A DNA stretch of 64,000 nucleotides from contig NZ_BMQF01000003.1 in the NCBI RefSeq assembly GCF_014647975.1, positions 372,001 through 436,000 on the forward strand, read 5' to 3'. A program made the position numbers and the translations under genes. This DNA is from Streptomyces fumigatiscleroticus. Its GTDB lineage: Bacteria; Actinomycetota; Actinomycetes; Streptomycetales; Streptomycetaceae. Below are positions 15,924 through 25,797 of this stretch, piece by piece. The notes beneath the pieces are model-generated. The model saw only the letters and a list, made by a program, of their open reading frames with translations, did not search any database and had not been told where the DNA came from. Position 1 is the stretch's first letter. The number at the start of each line of letters is the position of its first letter.

Positions 15924-17087
15924 ATGACGACGGAGCCGGCGGACGCGGCGCAGGAGCGGTTGCGGCGGTGGCGGCTGGTGCTCGGAGGTGACGCGGCCGA
16001 CGGCACCGGCTGCACACTCACGGGGCGGGACGCCGCGATGGACGGGGCGCTGGCCGCCCTCTACGGCAAAGGGGACAAGCCGCGGTCGGGACGGGAACGT
16101 TCGGCCGGGCTGGGCGCGTCGGCGCCGTCCGTGGCGCGCTGGCTGGGGGACATACGGACGTACTTCCCGTCCTCCGTCGTCCAGGTCATGCAGCGGGACG
16201 CCATCGACCGGCTCGGCCTCTCCACCCTGCTGCTGGAACCGGAGATGCTGGAGGCGGTCGAGGCCGACGTGCACCTCGTCGGCACCCTGCTGTCGCTCAA
16301 CAAGGCGATGCCGGAGACGACGAAGGAGACGGCCCGGGCCGTCGTGCGCAAGGTCGTCGAGGACCTGGAGAGGCGGCTGGCCACCCGTACACGGGCCACG
16401 CTCACCGGGGCTCTCGACCGCAGCGCCCGCGTGAACCGCCCCCGCCACCACGACATCGACTGGAACCGCACGATCGCGGCCAACCTCAAGCACTACCTGC
16501 CGGAGTACCGGACGGTCGTGCCGGAACGGCTGATCGGCTACGGGCGGGCGTCGCAGTCGGTGAAGAAGGAGGTCGTCCTCTGCATCGACCAGTCGGGGTC
16601 GATGGCGGCATCCGTCGTGTACGCGTCCGTGTTCGGGGCGGTGCTGGCCTCCATGCGGTCGATCAGCACCCGGCTGGTGGTCTTCGACACGGCGGTCGTC
16701 GATCTCACCGACCAGCTCGACGACCCGGTCGACGTGCTCTTCGGTACCCAGCTCGGCGGTGGAACGGACATCAACCGGGCGCTTGCGTACTGCCAGTCGC
16801 AGATCACCCGGCCCGCGGAGACGGTCGTCGTGCTCATCAGCGACCTGTACGAGGGAGGCATACGCAACGAGATGCTCAAACGGGTGGCTGCGATGAAGGC
16901 GGCGGGGGTGCAGTTCGTGACGCTGCTCGCCCTGTCGGACGAAGGGGCGCCCGCCTACGACCGCGAGCACGCGGCCGCGCTCGCCGCACTCGGCGCGCCT
17001 GCGTTCGCCTGCACGCCCGATCTCTTCCCGGAGGTGATGGCGGCGGCGATCGAGAAGCGGCCGCTGCCGATACCGGACGCCGCGTGA
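15924..17087 (+). CDS. vWA-domain protein of the MoxR cluster
   Basis: A 387-residue protein with a C-terminal von Willebrand A domain. The MIDAS metal site is complete: Asp222-Gln-Ser224-Gly-Ser226 (DQSGS), Thr in GGGTDIN, and Asp in ISDLYEGG. About 200 mostly helical residues precede it. The ATG at 15924 has GGGAGG seven bases upstream; an upstream in-frame start falls in the 8-bp repeat and is rejected. MoxR ATPases commonly load or activate targets through vWA partners, as in CoxD/CoxE and RavA/ViaA. This protein is therefore the likely adaptor of the MoxR protein two genes upstream. The target remains unknown. Confidence 0.92.
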   Translation: MTTEPADAAQERLRRWRLVLGGDAADGTGCTLTGRDAAMDGALAALYGKGDKPRSGRERSAGLGASAPSVARWLGDIRTYFPSSVVQVMQRDAIDRLGLSTLLLEPEMLEAVEADVHLVGTLLSLNKAMPETTKETARAVVRKVVEDLERRLATRTRATLTGALDRSARVNRPRHHDIDWNRTIAANLKHYLPEYRTVVPERLIGYGRASQSVKKEVVLCIDQSGSMAASVVYASVFGAVLASMRSISTRLVVFDTAVVDLTDQLDDPVDVLFGTQLGGGTDINRALAYCQSQITRPAETVVVLISDLYEGGIRNEMLKRVAAMKAAGVQFVTLLALSDEGAPAYDREHAAALAALGAPAFACTPDLFPEVMAAAIEKRPLPIPDAA

Positions 17088-17327
17088 CGACCGGGCGATC
17101 ACCGAGACGATCTCCGCCCGGCGGAAAAGACGTGACTACCCTTCGGTAACAGGGACTTGCGCGACCTCGGGAGTCCCATGCGAAGATCGGCGTCTCGTCA
17201 GCGGTGCGTTGTGCTGTGCCCGCCCGTACCGTCCGACCTCGCTCGTTGCTCGTCATGTGCAATCGTTCCGCCGCACGGGAGGAACCGACACCTCTTGACC
17301 TGGTCAGCAGCTCTGCCCGAGGCCGCT

Positions 17328-18551
17328 GTGCGCATGCTGCGCACGGTGGCCGGGCGGCGTGCGCTCCAAGTGGCGCTGCTGGTGGGCGGGGTGCTCGCGT
17401 TCGGGCTGCTGTGCGGTCAGCAGGCGCATGCGGCCGGGAGGGCGCCGTCGGCCAACGCGGACCGGGTCGCGGTGCCGCTCCAGGCCCTGTCGGCTCCGAC
17501 CGGGGCTGCTGCACCGACCGGGGCTGCTGCACCGACGGAAGTCGCTGTGCCGACCGGAGCTTCCTCTCCGATGCCGGCCAGCACTTCGTCTCCGGCGCCG
17601 ACGGACGCTTCGTCCCCGGCGCCGACGGACACCGCCTTCCCCGCGCCGATGGGGACTTCGGCTCCGGTCGCCGCTCCGGCTTCCACTTCACGTCCGGCTC
17701 GGACCTCGGTGGACGGCATCCTGTCGTTGACGACGGGTGTGGTCGATCGGGTGGTGACGGCGCCTGTGCCCACGCCTGCCCGTTCGACGGGCCGGGACAC
17801 ACTGCCCGACTCCACCGGGCTGCCGGACCTTTCAGCTCTGTCGGATCTGCCGGTCCTGTCGGATCTCCCGGTCACCGACCAGGTACTCCGCCCGGTGACG
17901 GATCAGGTCGTGCAGTCGGTCGGCGATCGTGTCCTGCGGCCGGTCGGTGACCTGGTGACGGCCGTGACGGAGGGACTGGCCGAGCAGGTGCCGCCGCTGG
18001 ACTCCCTGCCCACCCTGCCCACCCTGCCGTCCCCGCCCTCCTCGCCCACCTCGCCCAACTCCCCGTCCGTGCCGTCGGTGCCGTCCACGCCCTCCCAGTC
18101 GGACGGTCCTGGGCTGCCCGGCGAGGCCGGGTTCCCGGCATTTCCGGGGGACACGCTGCCTGCGCGGGTCACCCCGGCTTCGCAGCCGGAGCGCGCGGTC
18201 ACGTCGGCGGGCGACGGGCAGGCCGTCGACGGACCGGCCGGTGCGGACGGAGCGGCCGTCGCGTACGGGCCCGACGTCACCGGTGGTGTGCACGCCGTCG
18301 CGGCGCACGGCGTCGGACACCGTGCCGCGTCCGGCGGCCGCGCCCCCGTCCACCAGGCGCCGGCCGGTGACCCGGACGGTGCGCTGGGCAACAGCCCGGC
18401 GGCCGACAACGGCACGCCGAGGCACGGTGACGCGCACGCCGTCACTCCGAACCACCGGGCGCCGCTGCGGCTCATACGCGGCGCCGCCGCGCGTACCGAC
18501 GTGGCCGGGACCCAGGACCGGCACCGGGACATCCCCGTCTCCCCCGCTTAG
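17328..18551 (+). CDS. Secreted Pro/Ser/Thr-rich protein
   Basis: A protein of 407 residues from GTG at 17328 (GAGG five bases upstream; ATG at 17334 is an alternative). A signal peptide with an Arg-rich start and a long hydrophobic core ends at QQAHA. The rest is low complexity: APTGAAAPT-type repeats, then SDLPVLSDLPVTDQVLRPVTDQV-like heptads (about 160-215), then Ser/Pro runs and a His-rich tail. No catalytic domain is visible. Coding bias is consistent across the frame. It follows the vWA gene by 240 bases on the same strand, with no sign that the two belong together. Function unknown; possibly a cell-surface protein. Confidence 0.75.
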   Translation: MRMLRTVAGRRALQVALLVGGVLAFGLLCGQQAHAAGRAPSANADRVAVPLQALSAPTGAAAPTGAAAPTEVAVPTGASSPMPASTSSPAPTDASSPAPTDTAFPAPMGTSAPVAAPASTSRPARTSVDGILSLTTGVVDRVVTAPVPTPARSTGRDTLPDSTGLPDLSALSDLPVLSDLPVTDQVLRPVTDQVVQSVGDRVLRPVGDLVTAVTEGLAEQVPPLDSLPTLPTLPSPPSSPTSPNSPSVPSVPSTPSQSDGPGLPGEAGFPAFPGDTLPARVTPASQPERAVTSAGDGQAVDGPAGADGAAVAYGPDVTGGVHAVAAHGVGHRAASGGRAPVHQAPAGDPDGALGNSPAADNGTPRHGDAHAVTPNHRAPLRLIRGAAARTDVAGTQDRHRDIPVSPA

Positions 18552-18600
18552 GGCACCCGGCCGCGGCAGGCCGCCCCCCTCTCCCGCTCCCGCCGTAGAT

Positions 18601-18639
<39 letters not shown>

Positions 18640-18740
18640 CATCGTGCGGGGGCGGAACGGGCCTGACCCCGTCCGGACACCTGCTCGTCTCCCCGGACGG
18701 AAACCGCCCAGGCCGTATCCGCGACCGCCGACGACCTCCC

Positions 18741-18798
18741 GGTCCCGGGCAGGCCAGACCTTCCGGTCCCGGGCAGGCCAGACCTTCCGGTCCCGGGC
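18741..18798. repeat. 24-bp direct repeat, two and a half units
   Basis: The block beginning GGTCCCGGGCAGGCCAGACC recurs at 18741, 18765 and, as a partial unit, 18789. Confidence 0.85.
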
Positions 18799-19001
18799 CT
18801 GCCTCCCTGCACGGCCGTCACCGGTGTCGTACGACGGCCGCCGTACCTACAGCTGCCGCCGCGCGGAGCGCGACCGTGACGGGCGCACGCATCGCGTGCG
18901 CTTGACGCGACGCGTCCGTGGCGGACCCCGGACTCCGTGGAGCGCCGGAATCAGGACGGCCGAAAACCGTCGGTCTGTCCGGCCGGAACTCCATGGATGG
19001 G

Positions 19002-19068
19002 GGTGACCGGTCCCCATAGGGGTGGGGACCGGCCACCCGCACCCCGGAAATCGGGGCGTTTGCGCCCC
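19002..19068. other. Two adjacent stem-loops upstream of sucC
   Basis: First: CCGGTCCCC (19007-19015) pairs with GGGGACCGG (19024-19032), extendable to 14 pairs with one mismatch. Second: GGGGCG (19053-19058), loop TTTG, CGCCCC (19063-19068), with overlapping CCCCG/CGGGG options. They could be terminator structures or part of a transcribed leader. Confidence 0.6.
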
Positions 19069-19084
19069 TTCGGGGTTGTTCAAC

Positions 19085-19120
19085 GGGCCTCACCGGGTGA
19101 ACCCCAGCCCGGTGAGGCCC
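19085..19120. terminator. Strong 13-bp hairpin upstream of sucC
   Basis: GGGCCTCACCGGG (19085-19097) and CCCGGTGAGGCCC (19108-19120) are perfect complements around a 10-base loop. It is the strongest of three hairpins here and may end transcription arriving from the left. An attenuator role for sucC cannot be excluded. Confidence 0.6.
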
Positions 19121-19158
19121 CTCACCCCCGGCACGCGGTGCCAGGGAGGGAGGCATCA

Positions 19159-19174
19159 TGTGACAGGTATCACC
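19159..19174. promoter_or_regulatory. CRP-like palindrome upstream of sucC
   Basis: TGTGA-CAGGTA-TCACC matches the CRP form TGTGA-N6-TCACA at nine of ten positions. It is 180 bases before the sucC start. Streptomyces has a Crp regulator; a link to sucCD is speculative. Confidence 0.35.
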
Positions 19175-19353
19175 GCTCAGGTGTGACTCGTGAATTAGAG
19201 ACGCTTCGCCAGCGGAGATAACCTGCGAGACGGACATGCCGCGCGCTCGGACACCGTGTGCGCTTCCCTTGTGACACCCGGTCGTCACGTTGCCCTTCGC
19301 GGCACGCCCACGCATCCAACGAACCGCGAGATCACTGATAGGGACGGAAGCGC

Positions 19354-20535
19354 GTGGACCTGTTCGAGTACCAGGCGAGGGACCTCTTCGCCAAGCACGA
19401 TGTACCGGTGCTGGCCGGTGAAGTCATCGACACGCCTGAGGCGGCGCGCGAGATCACCGAGCGTCTGGGCGGCAAGTCCGTCGTCAAGGCGCAGGTGAAG
19501 GTCGGTGGTCGCGGGAAGGCCGGCGGTGTCAAGCTGGCGGCCACCCCGGACGAGGCCGTCGCCCGCGCGACGGACATCCTCGGCATGGACATCAAGGGCC
19601 ACACGGTCCACAAGGTGATGATCGCCGAGACCGCGCCGGAGATCGTCGAGGAGTACTACGTCTCCTTCCTCCTCGACCGTGCCAACCGCACCTTCCTCTC
19701 CATCGCCTCCGTCGAGGGCGGCATGGAGATCGAGGAGGTGGCGGCCACCCGCCCCGAGGCCGTCGCCAAGACGCCGATCGACGCGATCGACGGTGTGACC
19801 CCGGAGAAGGCCCGCGAGATCGTCGAGGCCGCGAAGTTCCCGGCCGAGGTCGCCGACAAGGTCGCCGACGTCCTGGTCAAGCTGTGGGACACCTTCATCA
19901 AGTCGGACGCCCTCCTGGTCGAGGTCAACCCGCTGGCGAAGGTCGCCTCCGGTGACGTCATCGCCCTCGACGGCAAGGTGTCGCTGGACGACAACGCCGA
20001 GTTCCGTCACCCCGAGTTCGAGGAGCTCCACGACAAGGCCGCCGCCAACCCGCTCGAGGCGGCCGCCAAGGAGAAGGGCCTCAACTACGTCAAGCTCGAC
20101 GGCGAGGTCGGCATCATCGGCAACGGCGCGGGTCTCGTCATGAGCACCCTGGACGTCGTCGCGTACGCCGGTGAGAAGCACGGCGACGTCAAGCCCGCCA
20201 ACTTCCTGGACATCGGCGGCGGTGCCTCCGCCCAGGTCATGGCGAACGGCCTGGAGATCATCCTCGGCGACCCGGACGTCCGCTCCGTCTTCGTCAACGT
20301 CTTCGGCGGCATCACCGCCTGCGACGAGGTCGCCAACGGCATCGTGCAGGCCCTGAAGCTCCTGGAGGAGAAGGGCGAGAAGGTCGAGAAGCCGCTCGTC
20401 GTCCGCCTCGACGGCAACAACGCCGAGCTGGGCCGCAAGATCCTCGACGACGCCAACCACCCGCTGGTCCAGCGCGTCGACACCATGGACGGCGCGGCCG
20501 ACAAGGCCGCCGAGCTGGCCCACGCCGCCAAGTAA
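19354..20535 (+). CDS. sucC: Succinyl-CoA synthetase beta subunit
   Basis: The 393-residue nucleotide-binding subunit of succinate-CoA ligase, which makes ATP or GTP from succinyl-CoA in the TCA cycle. The ATP-grasp part begins [18 protein letters not shown], with [18 protein letters not shown] near residues 44-61 for nucleotide binding. The C-terminal CoA-ligase part contains [12 protein letters not shown] and [15 protein letters not shown], typical of SucC. Length matches E. coli SucC (388). The start is GTG at 19354 with a modest GGACGGAAG upstream. It is followed after 28 bases by sucD, as a two-gene operon. Confidence 0.97.
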   Translation: MDLFEYQARDLFAKHDVPVLAGEVIDTPEAAREITERLGGKSVVKAQVKVGGRGKAGGVKLAATPDEAVARATDILGMDIKGHTVHKVMIAETAPEIVEEYYVSFLLDRANRTFLSIASVEGGMEIEEVAATRPEAVAKTPIDAIDGVTPEKAREIVEAAKFPAEVADKVADVLVKLWDTFIKSDALLVEVNPLAKVASGDVIALDGKVSLDDNAEFRHPEFEELHDKAAANPLEAAAKEKGLNYVKLDGEVGIIGNGAGLVMSTLDVVAYAGEKHGDVKPANFLDIGGGASAQVMANGLEIILGDPDVRSVFVNVFGGITACDEVANGIVQALKLLEEKGEKVEKPLVVRLDGNNAELGRKILDDANHPLVQRVDTMDGAADKAAELAHAAK

Positions 20536-20563
20536 GCACTCAGGACGAGGACACCAACACACC

Positions 20564-21448
20564 ATGGCTATCTGGCTCAACAAGGACAGCAAGGTCATCG
20601 TCCAGGGCATGACCGGCGCCACCGGCATGAAGCACACCAAGCTCATGCTCGGCGACGGCACCAACGTCGTGGGCGGCGTGAACCCGCGCAAGGCGGGGCA
20701 GACCGTGGACTTCGACGGCACCGAGGTACCCGTCTTCGGGACCGTCAAGGAGGCCATCGAGAAGACCGGCGCCAACGTCTCCGTCATCTTCGTGCCGGAG
20801 AAGTTCACCAAGGACGCGGTCGTCGAGGCCATCGACGCCGAGATCCCGCTGGCCGTCGTGATCACCGAGGGCATCGCGGTGCACGACACGGCCGCCTTCT
20901 GGGCGTACGCCGGCAAGAAGGGCAACAAGACCCGCATCATCGGCCCGAACTGCCCCGGCATCATCACCCCGGGCCAGTCCAACGTCGGCATCATCCCGGG
21001 CGACATCACCAAGCCGGGCCGCATCGGCCTGGTCTCGAAGTCCGGCACGCTGACGTACCAGATGATGTACGAGCTGCGTGACATCGGCTTCTCCACCGCC
21101 GTCGGCATCGGTGGCGACCCGATCATCGGCACCACGCACATCGACGCCCTGAAGGCCTTCCAGGACGACCCCGAGACCGACCTGATCGTCATGATCGGCG
21201 AGATCGGCGGCGACGCCGAGGAGCGGGCCGCGGCCTTCATCAAGGAGAACGTGACCAAGCCGGTCGTCGGCTACGTCGCGGGCTTCACCGCGCCCGAGGG
21301 CAAGACCATGGGCCACGCCGGCGCCATCGTCTCCGGCTCCTCCGGCACGGCCCAGGCCAAGAAGGAGGCCCTGGAGGCCGCCGGCGTCAAGGTCGGCAAG
21401 ACGCCGACCGAGACGGCCAAGCTGGCCCGGGAGATCCTCGCCGGCTGA
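20564..21448 (+). CDS. sucD: Succinyl-CoA synthetase alpha subunit
   Basis: The 294-residue CoA-binding, phosphohistidine-bearing subunit of succinate-CoA ligase. The N-terminal CoA-binding Rossmann fold shows [13 protein letters not shown] and [11 protein letters not shown]. The active-site His251 lies in [15 protein letters not shown], the conserved phosphorylated loop. [11 protein letters not shown] and SKSGTLTYQ are further family blocks. The ATG at 20564 follows GAGGAC. The operon ends at a hairpin 22 bases downstream. Confidence 0.97.
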   Translation: MAIWLNKDSKVIVQGMTGATGMKHTKLMLGDGTNVVGGVNPRKAGQTVDFDGTEVPVFGTVKEAIEKTGANVSVIFVPEKFTKDAVVEAIDAEIPLAVVITEGIAVHDTAAFWAYAGKKGNKTRIIGPNCPGIITPGQSNVGIIPGDITKPGRIGLVSKSGTLTYQMMYELRDIGFSTAVGIGGDPIIGTTHIDALKAFQDDPETDLIVMIGEIGGDAEERAAAFIKENVTKPVVGYVAGFTAPEGKTMGHAGAIVSGSSGTAQAKKEALEAAGVKVGKTPTETAKLAREILAG

Positions 21449-21469
21449 GCGCCGGTACCGGATGCGTAC

Positions 21470-21505
21470 GGTGGGCCCGTTCCCCGGCAGGGGACCGGGC
21501 CCACC
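21470..21505 (+). terminator. Terminator of sucCD
   Basis: GGTGGGCCCG-T-TCCCC pairs with GGGGA-C-CGGGCCCACC around GGCA; one internal mismatch. It follows the sucD stop by 21 bases and faces the convergent XRE/sigma-like gene. Confidence 0.8.
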
Positions 21506-21553
21506 GGCGTCATCGGGGGCGTCACCGCGGGCGCACCGGGCGGGGAAGCCGGG

Positions 21554-22789
21554 TCATCCGGGCACGGGCACCAGTCTCCCGGGGCCCCTCTGCAACTCCT
21601 CCCGGAGCTTGAACCGCAGCTCCAGCTCCGCGTCCGACAGGGCGCCCGGCGCCATCCGCGGCGGCACCCCCCGCACCGTCGTACCGGGTGCCACCGGCGG
21701 CTCGTACTGCGTGGGAGCGGTCCGCAGGGCCACCGCCGTGGTGCCGATCAGGGCGGCGGTGAAGGCGACGGCGGCCCGGGTGAGGAACCGGGCGCGGCGC
21801 TCACTGCCCGACCGCACCGCCGACGGCTCCGCCGCCCGCAGCCGCTCGGTGGCGGCCAGCCCCGCCAGCCGCCGGTGGAGCAGGCGCGGGTCCTCCAGCT
21901 CGGGCAGGCGCGCGGTGACGGCCGCGCGCGCGTGCAGCAGCCGGTTCGCCGCCGCCGGCGTGCTCGCCTCGGTCTCCGCCGCCGTCTCCGGCAGACCCAC
22001 GCCGACACCGTCGTGCAGCAGGAGTGTGCGGCGGCAGGGCGGTTCCAGCGTGAGCAGCACGTTCAGCAGCGCCCGGTCACAGGCGTCGGCGGGGGGCGGC
22101 TCGGGGCGCCGGTGGCGCGGGCGGAAGCGGTGCCAGGGGGAGAGGGCGTAGTCGTGGGCCGCCGCCCGCACCCAGCCGGCCGGATCACGGTCGCGGGCCA
22201 CCTCCGGCCAGCGCTCCCAGGCCAGCTGGAAGGCCCGCTCGACCGACTCGCGCGCCAGCTCGCGACGTCCGGTCAGCAGATAGGCCTGCCGTACCAGGGC
22301 GGGCGCGCAGAAGGTGTGCAGCGCGTCGAAGGCCTGGGCGGGCGTCCGCGCCCCGGGCGCCTCCCGCACGGGCGGCTCACCGGTGTGCGGGGGAACGCCG
22401 GCGGCGTCGGAGCCGGTGGAGCGCGCGGGTACGGGGGGAAGGCCGACGGAGAGCGGGGCGAGCGGTGCGGCGGTGGGCGGGCCACCGGCCGGGGGTCCGG
22501 CGTCCGGAGCGGCGGCGGGCTCCGGCCGGCCCGCCGTCACCTTCTCCTCGGCCGCCGCGCCTTCGGGGCCGGTTCCCGTCCCGCCCTCGGCGGCCAGCGT
22601 GTGCAGCAGTCTCGCGTACGCCTCCCGTCTCCGGCCCCGCGGAGTCAGGCGGCCGGACTCCCACGCACGGACCGTCTCGCGGGGCACGCCCACCCGCGCC
22701 GCGAGCTGAGCCTGAGTCAGCGAGGCGGCCTCGCGCAGGCGTCGGCATGTCTTGGGAGGCGGGAGCGGGGGTGCGGAGCTCTGCGTCAC
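21554..22789 (-). CDS. XRE HTH / sigma-like / membrane fusion protein
   Basis: A 411-residue protein from GTG at 22789. Residues 12-60 are an XRE-type helix-turn-helix ([20 protein letters not shown]). A Pro/Ala linker follows. Residues about 150-300 resemble an ECF-type sigma factor: [28 protein letters not shown] is like region 2, and [33 protein letters not shown] like region 4. A membrane segment (about 345-368) and a short outer tail end the protein. The architecture suggests a membrane-tethered regulator. It starts from an AT-rich region shared with the divergent PerM-like gene. The sigma-like part may be degenerate and not bind polymerase. Confidence 0.82.
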   Translation of the reverse strand: MTQSSAPPLPPPKTCRRLREAASLTQAQLAARVGVPRETVRAWESGRLTPRGRRREAYARLLHTLAAEGGTGTGPEGAAAEEKVTAGRPEPAAAPDAGPPAGGPPTAAPLAPLSVGLPPVPARSTGSDAAGVPPHTGEPPVREAPGARTPAQAFDALHTFCAPALVRQAYLLTGRRELARESVERAFQLAWERWPEVARDRDPAGWVRAAAHDYALSPWHRFRPRHRRPEPPPADACDRALLNVLLTLEPPCRRTLLLHDGVGVGLPETAAETEASTPAAANRLLHARAAVTARLPELEDPRLLHRRLAGLAATERLRAAEPSAVRSGSERRARFLTRAAVAFTAALIGTTAVALRTAPTQYEPPVAPGTTVRGVPPRMAPGALSDAELELRFKLREELQRGPGRLVPVPG

Positions 22790-22811
22790 CGGGCGCCCCT
22801 TCGTGCGCGTA

Positions 22812-22850
22812 CGAAAAAGTACATAACCGTATATTGAGCGACACAACGGT
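22812..22850. promoter_or_regulatory. AT-rich divergent promoter region
   Basis: The stretch GTACGAAAAAGTAC ATAACCGTATATTG is conspicuously AT-rich for this genome. It contains the palindrome GTAC-GAAAAA-GTAC and lies between two divergent starts. I cannot assign -35 and -10 boxes with certainty. Confidence 0.5.
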
Positions 22851-22891
22851 GGTTCGCCTGTTACGGCGGGAAAGCGCGTGTCGTTGGGAGC

Positions 22892-24604
22892 ATGGCGGGC
22901 GTGATCCGTATGCCCGCCCGCCGCTCGCCGCGGTCGCCCTCGCCCACCCGGTCGCACGACCGCTCGCCCGGACTGGCCGCCGGACTCCTCGGGGGCGCGG
23001 TCGCGGCGGGGCTGGGGCTCGGCGCGTTCGCCGCGCCGGTGATGGTGCTCTGGATCAGCTCGCCGTACCCCGACAGCGGACCGGGCGGCGCGCTGCATGT
23101 CGCCGCGGCGCTGTGGCTGCTGGCGCACGGAGCGGAACTGGTGCGCACCGACACGCTCTCCGGCGTGCCCGCGCCCATGGGCGTCGCCCCCTTGCTGCTG
23201 CTCGCGCTGCCGGTGTGGCTGGTGCACCGGGCGGCCCGGGACGCGACGGAGGGCGGCGACGACGCCGTGACACCGCTCCGGCCGCCCCGCACCGCCTGGG
23301 CGGGGGTCGTCCTCGGCTACCTCTGCGTCGGTCTGCCCGCCGCGCTGTACGCCGCGGGCGGCGAGCTGCGGCCCTCGTGGCTGTGGACGGCGGTGTCCGT
23401 CCCGGTGGTCGCCATGGGCGCGGCGGGGGCCGGGGTGTGGACGGCGTACGGCCGCCCGGGCGGGCCGGTGGACCGGGTGCTGCGCGTGCTGTCCTCGCAG
23501 GCGCGGCGTCTGGTCGTCGCGCCGGACGGGCGGCCGGGCGCCGCGGCACGGGCCGCGGGCGCCGGGACGGCGGTGCTCGCCGGGGGCGGGGCGCTGCTGC
23601 TCGCGGTGTCGCTGGTGTGGCACGGCGAGGCGACGCGGGGTGCCTTCCCGCAGCTGACGGAGGGCTGGTCGGGCCGGTTCGCCGTCCTGTTGCTGTGCCT
23701 GGCGCTGCTGCCGAACGCGGTGGTGTGGGCGGCGGCCTACGCGCTCGGCCCCGGCTTCCTGCTCGGTACCGGGCATCCCGTGGGCCCGCTCGACGCCGCG
23801 TCGGCCCCGCTGCTGCCGCCGTTCCCGCTGCTGGCGGCGGTGCCGGACGCGGGCCCCGGGACACCGCTGACCTGGGCGGCCGGCCTGGTGCCGGTGGCGG
23901 CCGGGCTGGCGGTGGGGTGGCTCACGGCGCGGGCGGCGACGGCGGGAGGGGAGGTCACCGGGGAGCGCGGCGGAAAGGTGCCGGAGGGCGGCGGCGACGG
24001 GGTCTGGGCGGTGCGACGGACCGCCCGGGCCGCCGGGCTGGCGGCGGTGCTGTGCGCGATCGCGCTCGCCGTGCCGGCCGCGCTGGCCGGCGGACCGCTC
24101 GGCACCGCCGCGCTCGCCCGGTTCGGGCCGGTGTGGTGGCAGGTGGGCGGCGCGACGCTGGCCTGGGTGGCGGTGGTGGCGGTCCCCGCCGCGCTGGGGC
24201 TGCGGGCCTGGTGGTGCCGGGAGCGCCGGGCGTCCGTACCGGCGGCAGCCCCGGAGCCGCGGTCGGCGCCCGCGCCCGCGCCGGAGCAGGTGTCCGAGGG
24301 CGGGCCTGCGGAGGCGCGGCGGTGGTGGGCGCCGCTGCGCGCGCTGGGCGTCCGGCACCGGAAGGGCACCACCGGGCCGGGCGAACCGGCGCCGGCCGCC
24401 CCGGACGCCGTACCGCACACGCCGCGGGACACGGGCACGGACGCCGTGCACGGTCATGGGTTCTACGACCACGACGCGGTGGACGACTTCCGCGGGCGGG
24501 GCGCCGCCCGCGCCTCGCGGGAGCGGGACCGCGCCGACGACGGGTTCGAGGCGTACGACCTGCTGCCCGCCGAGCCGTCGGAGGAACGGCCGGACGGGCC
24601 GTGA
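22892..24604 (+). CDS. DUF6350/PerM-like integral membrane protein
   Basis: A 570-residue polytopic membrane protein with about ten hydrophobic spans up to residue 440, then a hydrophilic cytoplasmic tail rich in Pro, Ala and charged residues with a His-rich patch ([10 protein letters not shown]). I recognise it as the DUF6350 family, named for mycobacterial PerM, which is linked to cell division and persistence; that function is not shown for Streptomyces. The start is uncertain: ATG at 22892 has GGGAG too close, and GTG at 22901 or ATG at 22910 are alternatives. It converges on the next membrane protein with 14 bases between. Confidence 0.8.
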   Translation: MAGVIRMPARRSPRSPSPTRSHDRSPGLAAGLLGGAVAAGLGLGAFAAPVMVLWISSPYPDSGPGGALHVAAALWLLAHGAELVRTDTLSGVPAPMGVAPLLLLALPVWLVHRAARDATEGGDDAVTPLRPPRTAWAGVVLGYLCVGLPAALYAAGGELRPSWLWTAVSVPVVAMGAAGAGVWTAYGRPGGPVDRVLRVLSSQARRLVVAPDGRPGAAARAAGAGTAVLAGGGALLLAVSLVWHGEATRGAFPQLTEGWSGRFAVLLLCLALLPNAVVWAAAYALGPGFLLGTGHPVGPLDAASAPLLPPFPLLAAVPDAGPGTPLTWAAGLVPVAAGLAVGWLTARAATAGGEVTGERGGKVPEGGGDGVWAVRRTARAAGLAAVLCAIALAVPAALAGGPLGTAALARFGPVWWQVGGATLAWVAVVAVPAALGLRAWWCRERRASVPAAAPEPRSAPAPAPEQVSEGGPAEARRWWAPLRALGVRHRKGTTGPGEPAPAAPDAVPHTPRDTGTDAVHGHGFYDHDAVDDFRGRGAARASRERDRADDGFEAYDLLPAEPSEERPDGP

Positions 24605-24618
24605 CCCCCGTTACGGCG

Positions 24619-25440
24619 TCAGCCGTTCGTCTCCAGCAGCGGTCGCAGCTCCTTCGGCAGGAGATCGCTGCACGACTGTTTGGCCTCGCTGGTCAGGGCG
24701 TCGCTGGCGCAGGTGTAGTAGTCGCGGTAGACCAGCTGCGCGGTGAAGGACACGGCGACCAGGACGATGGCCAGACAGGCCGTGACCAGGCCGCTGATCG
24801 CGGCGGTGGTCTGGGGACGGGCGCCGGGGGCCGGAGCCGGGGCGTCGGGGCCGGCGGCGGAACGGGGCCTGGTGCGCAGCGCGCTGACGCCCCAGTAGAG
24901 GGCGAGCGCGCCGAGCAGCAGCGCCAGGTACGGCCAGCTGAAGAGGGCGAAGAAGAAGGCCCACATGCCGCCGAGCAGGGAGTAGCGGGCGCGTCGCTGG
25001 GCGGGGTCCGTCGGGTCCCAGCGCAGGCCCGCGCCGCCGCCCGGCTGCTCGGGCCCGGAGCCGGAGTCGCCCGGGCCGGAGCCGGGGCGCTCGCCGAAGC
25101 CCCCGGAGGAACGGCCGGGCTGCCGGTCGCTCCACTGGTTGCCCCACGGGCCGCGACCGCCCTCGCCGCCGGAGCCCGGGGCGCCCTGGCCCCCGGAGCC
25201 CCGGGAGTCGTCCTCGCCCGCCGGGCGCCGCGGCTGCCAGGGGCGGTCCGGCGCGCCCTCCGGCGGTGGCGCGAACGGATTGTCCTCCTGGCGTCCGCCG
25301 CCCTGCTCGTCGCCGTTCTTCCGGCCCGAGGGCGCGTCGGGCGGCGAGGCGGGCTGCTCCCGCAGCAGCACGGTGCCGCGCTGCCTCCCCGGCGCCGGCT
25401 GCTGGGGGAGCGTGAGGAGTCGCAGGCTGCGGTCCGGCAT
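24619..25440 (-). CDS. Membrane protein with Pro/Gly-rich N-terminus
   Basis: A 273-residue protein. Residues 1-140 are low complexity, rich in Pro, Gly, Arg and Ser, and likely cytoplasmic. Two hydrophobic spans follow ([19 protein letters not shown] and [18 protein letters not shown]), then a C-terminal part with two Cys residues ([21 protein letters not shown]) that may form a disulfide outside. The layout resembles DUF4190-type proteins. The ATG at 25440 has GGGGAAG 11 bases upstream, a long spacing. Function unknown. Confidence 0.78.
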   Translation of the reverse strand: MPDRSLRLLTLPQQPAPGRQRGTVLLREQPASPPDAPSGRKNGDEQGGGRQEDNPFAPPPEGAPDRPWQPRRPAGEDDSRGSGGQGAPGSGGEGGRGPWGNQWSDRQPGRSSGGFGERPGSGPGDSGSGPEQPGGGAGLRWDPTDPAQRRARYSLLGGMWAFFFALFSWPYLALLLGALALYWGVSALRTRPRSAAGPDAPAPAPGARPQTTAAISGLVTACLAIVLVAVSFTAQLVYRDYYTCASDALTSEAKQSCSDLLPKELRPLLETNG

Positions 25441-25730
25441 CAAGTGAGCGTCTTCCCCTTGTGTTCCACGACTGGTTGCGGCTGGTCGGCCTGGCCGGTC
25501 CGACTGGCCGGCCGAGCCGGCCGGCCCGACTGGCCGGTCGGCCTGGCTGGTCGACTGGCTCGTCGGACTGCCGGTACGGCCGCGCCGGAGCGTCCCCGAC
25601 GCCCCGCGGGCCGGGCCCGGCACCCCGTGAACGTGCGGTGCACGGGAGGCGTTCCCGAACCGGCTCCTCCCAGACGCTACCTTCCGGCCATGCCCCCGTC
25701 CCGCGGGGGCCTTCCGGTGTGCCGGTATCG

Positions 25731-25758
25731 TTGCTGACGATCGGCCGCTTCGTAGGCT
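25731..25758 (+). promoter_or_regulatory. Putative purN-purH promoter
   Basis: TTGCTG (25731-25736), a 16-base spacer, then TAGGCT (25753-25758). Transcription would begin near 25765, giving a leader of about 110 bases that includes the palindrome at 25780. Confidence 0.5.
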
Positions 25759-25779
25759 TCCCCGTATCCGGGGGCGCAA

Positions 25780-25797
25780 TGCATTCGTAGGAATGCA
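25780..25797. promoter_or_regulatory. Palindrome in the purN leader
   Basis: TGCATTC-GTAG-GAATGCA, a perfect 7-bp inverted repeat and unusually AT-rich. Its place just after the predicted transcription start suits a repressor operator or an RNA hairpin. Confidence 0.5.

Noticed and set aside
18644..19006. Possible 120-residue gene before sucC
   Set aside because: Composition is Arg/Pro-rich, it crosses tandem repeats, and no ribosome binding site or domain is visible.
22465..25737. A 1090-codon plus-strand frame over three genes
   Set aside because: It overlaps well-supported genes in other frames and has the Arg/Gly/Ala composition of a shadow frame.
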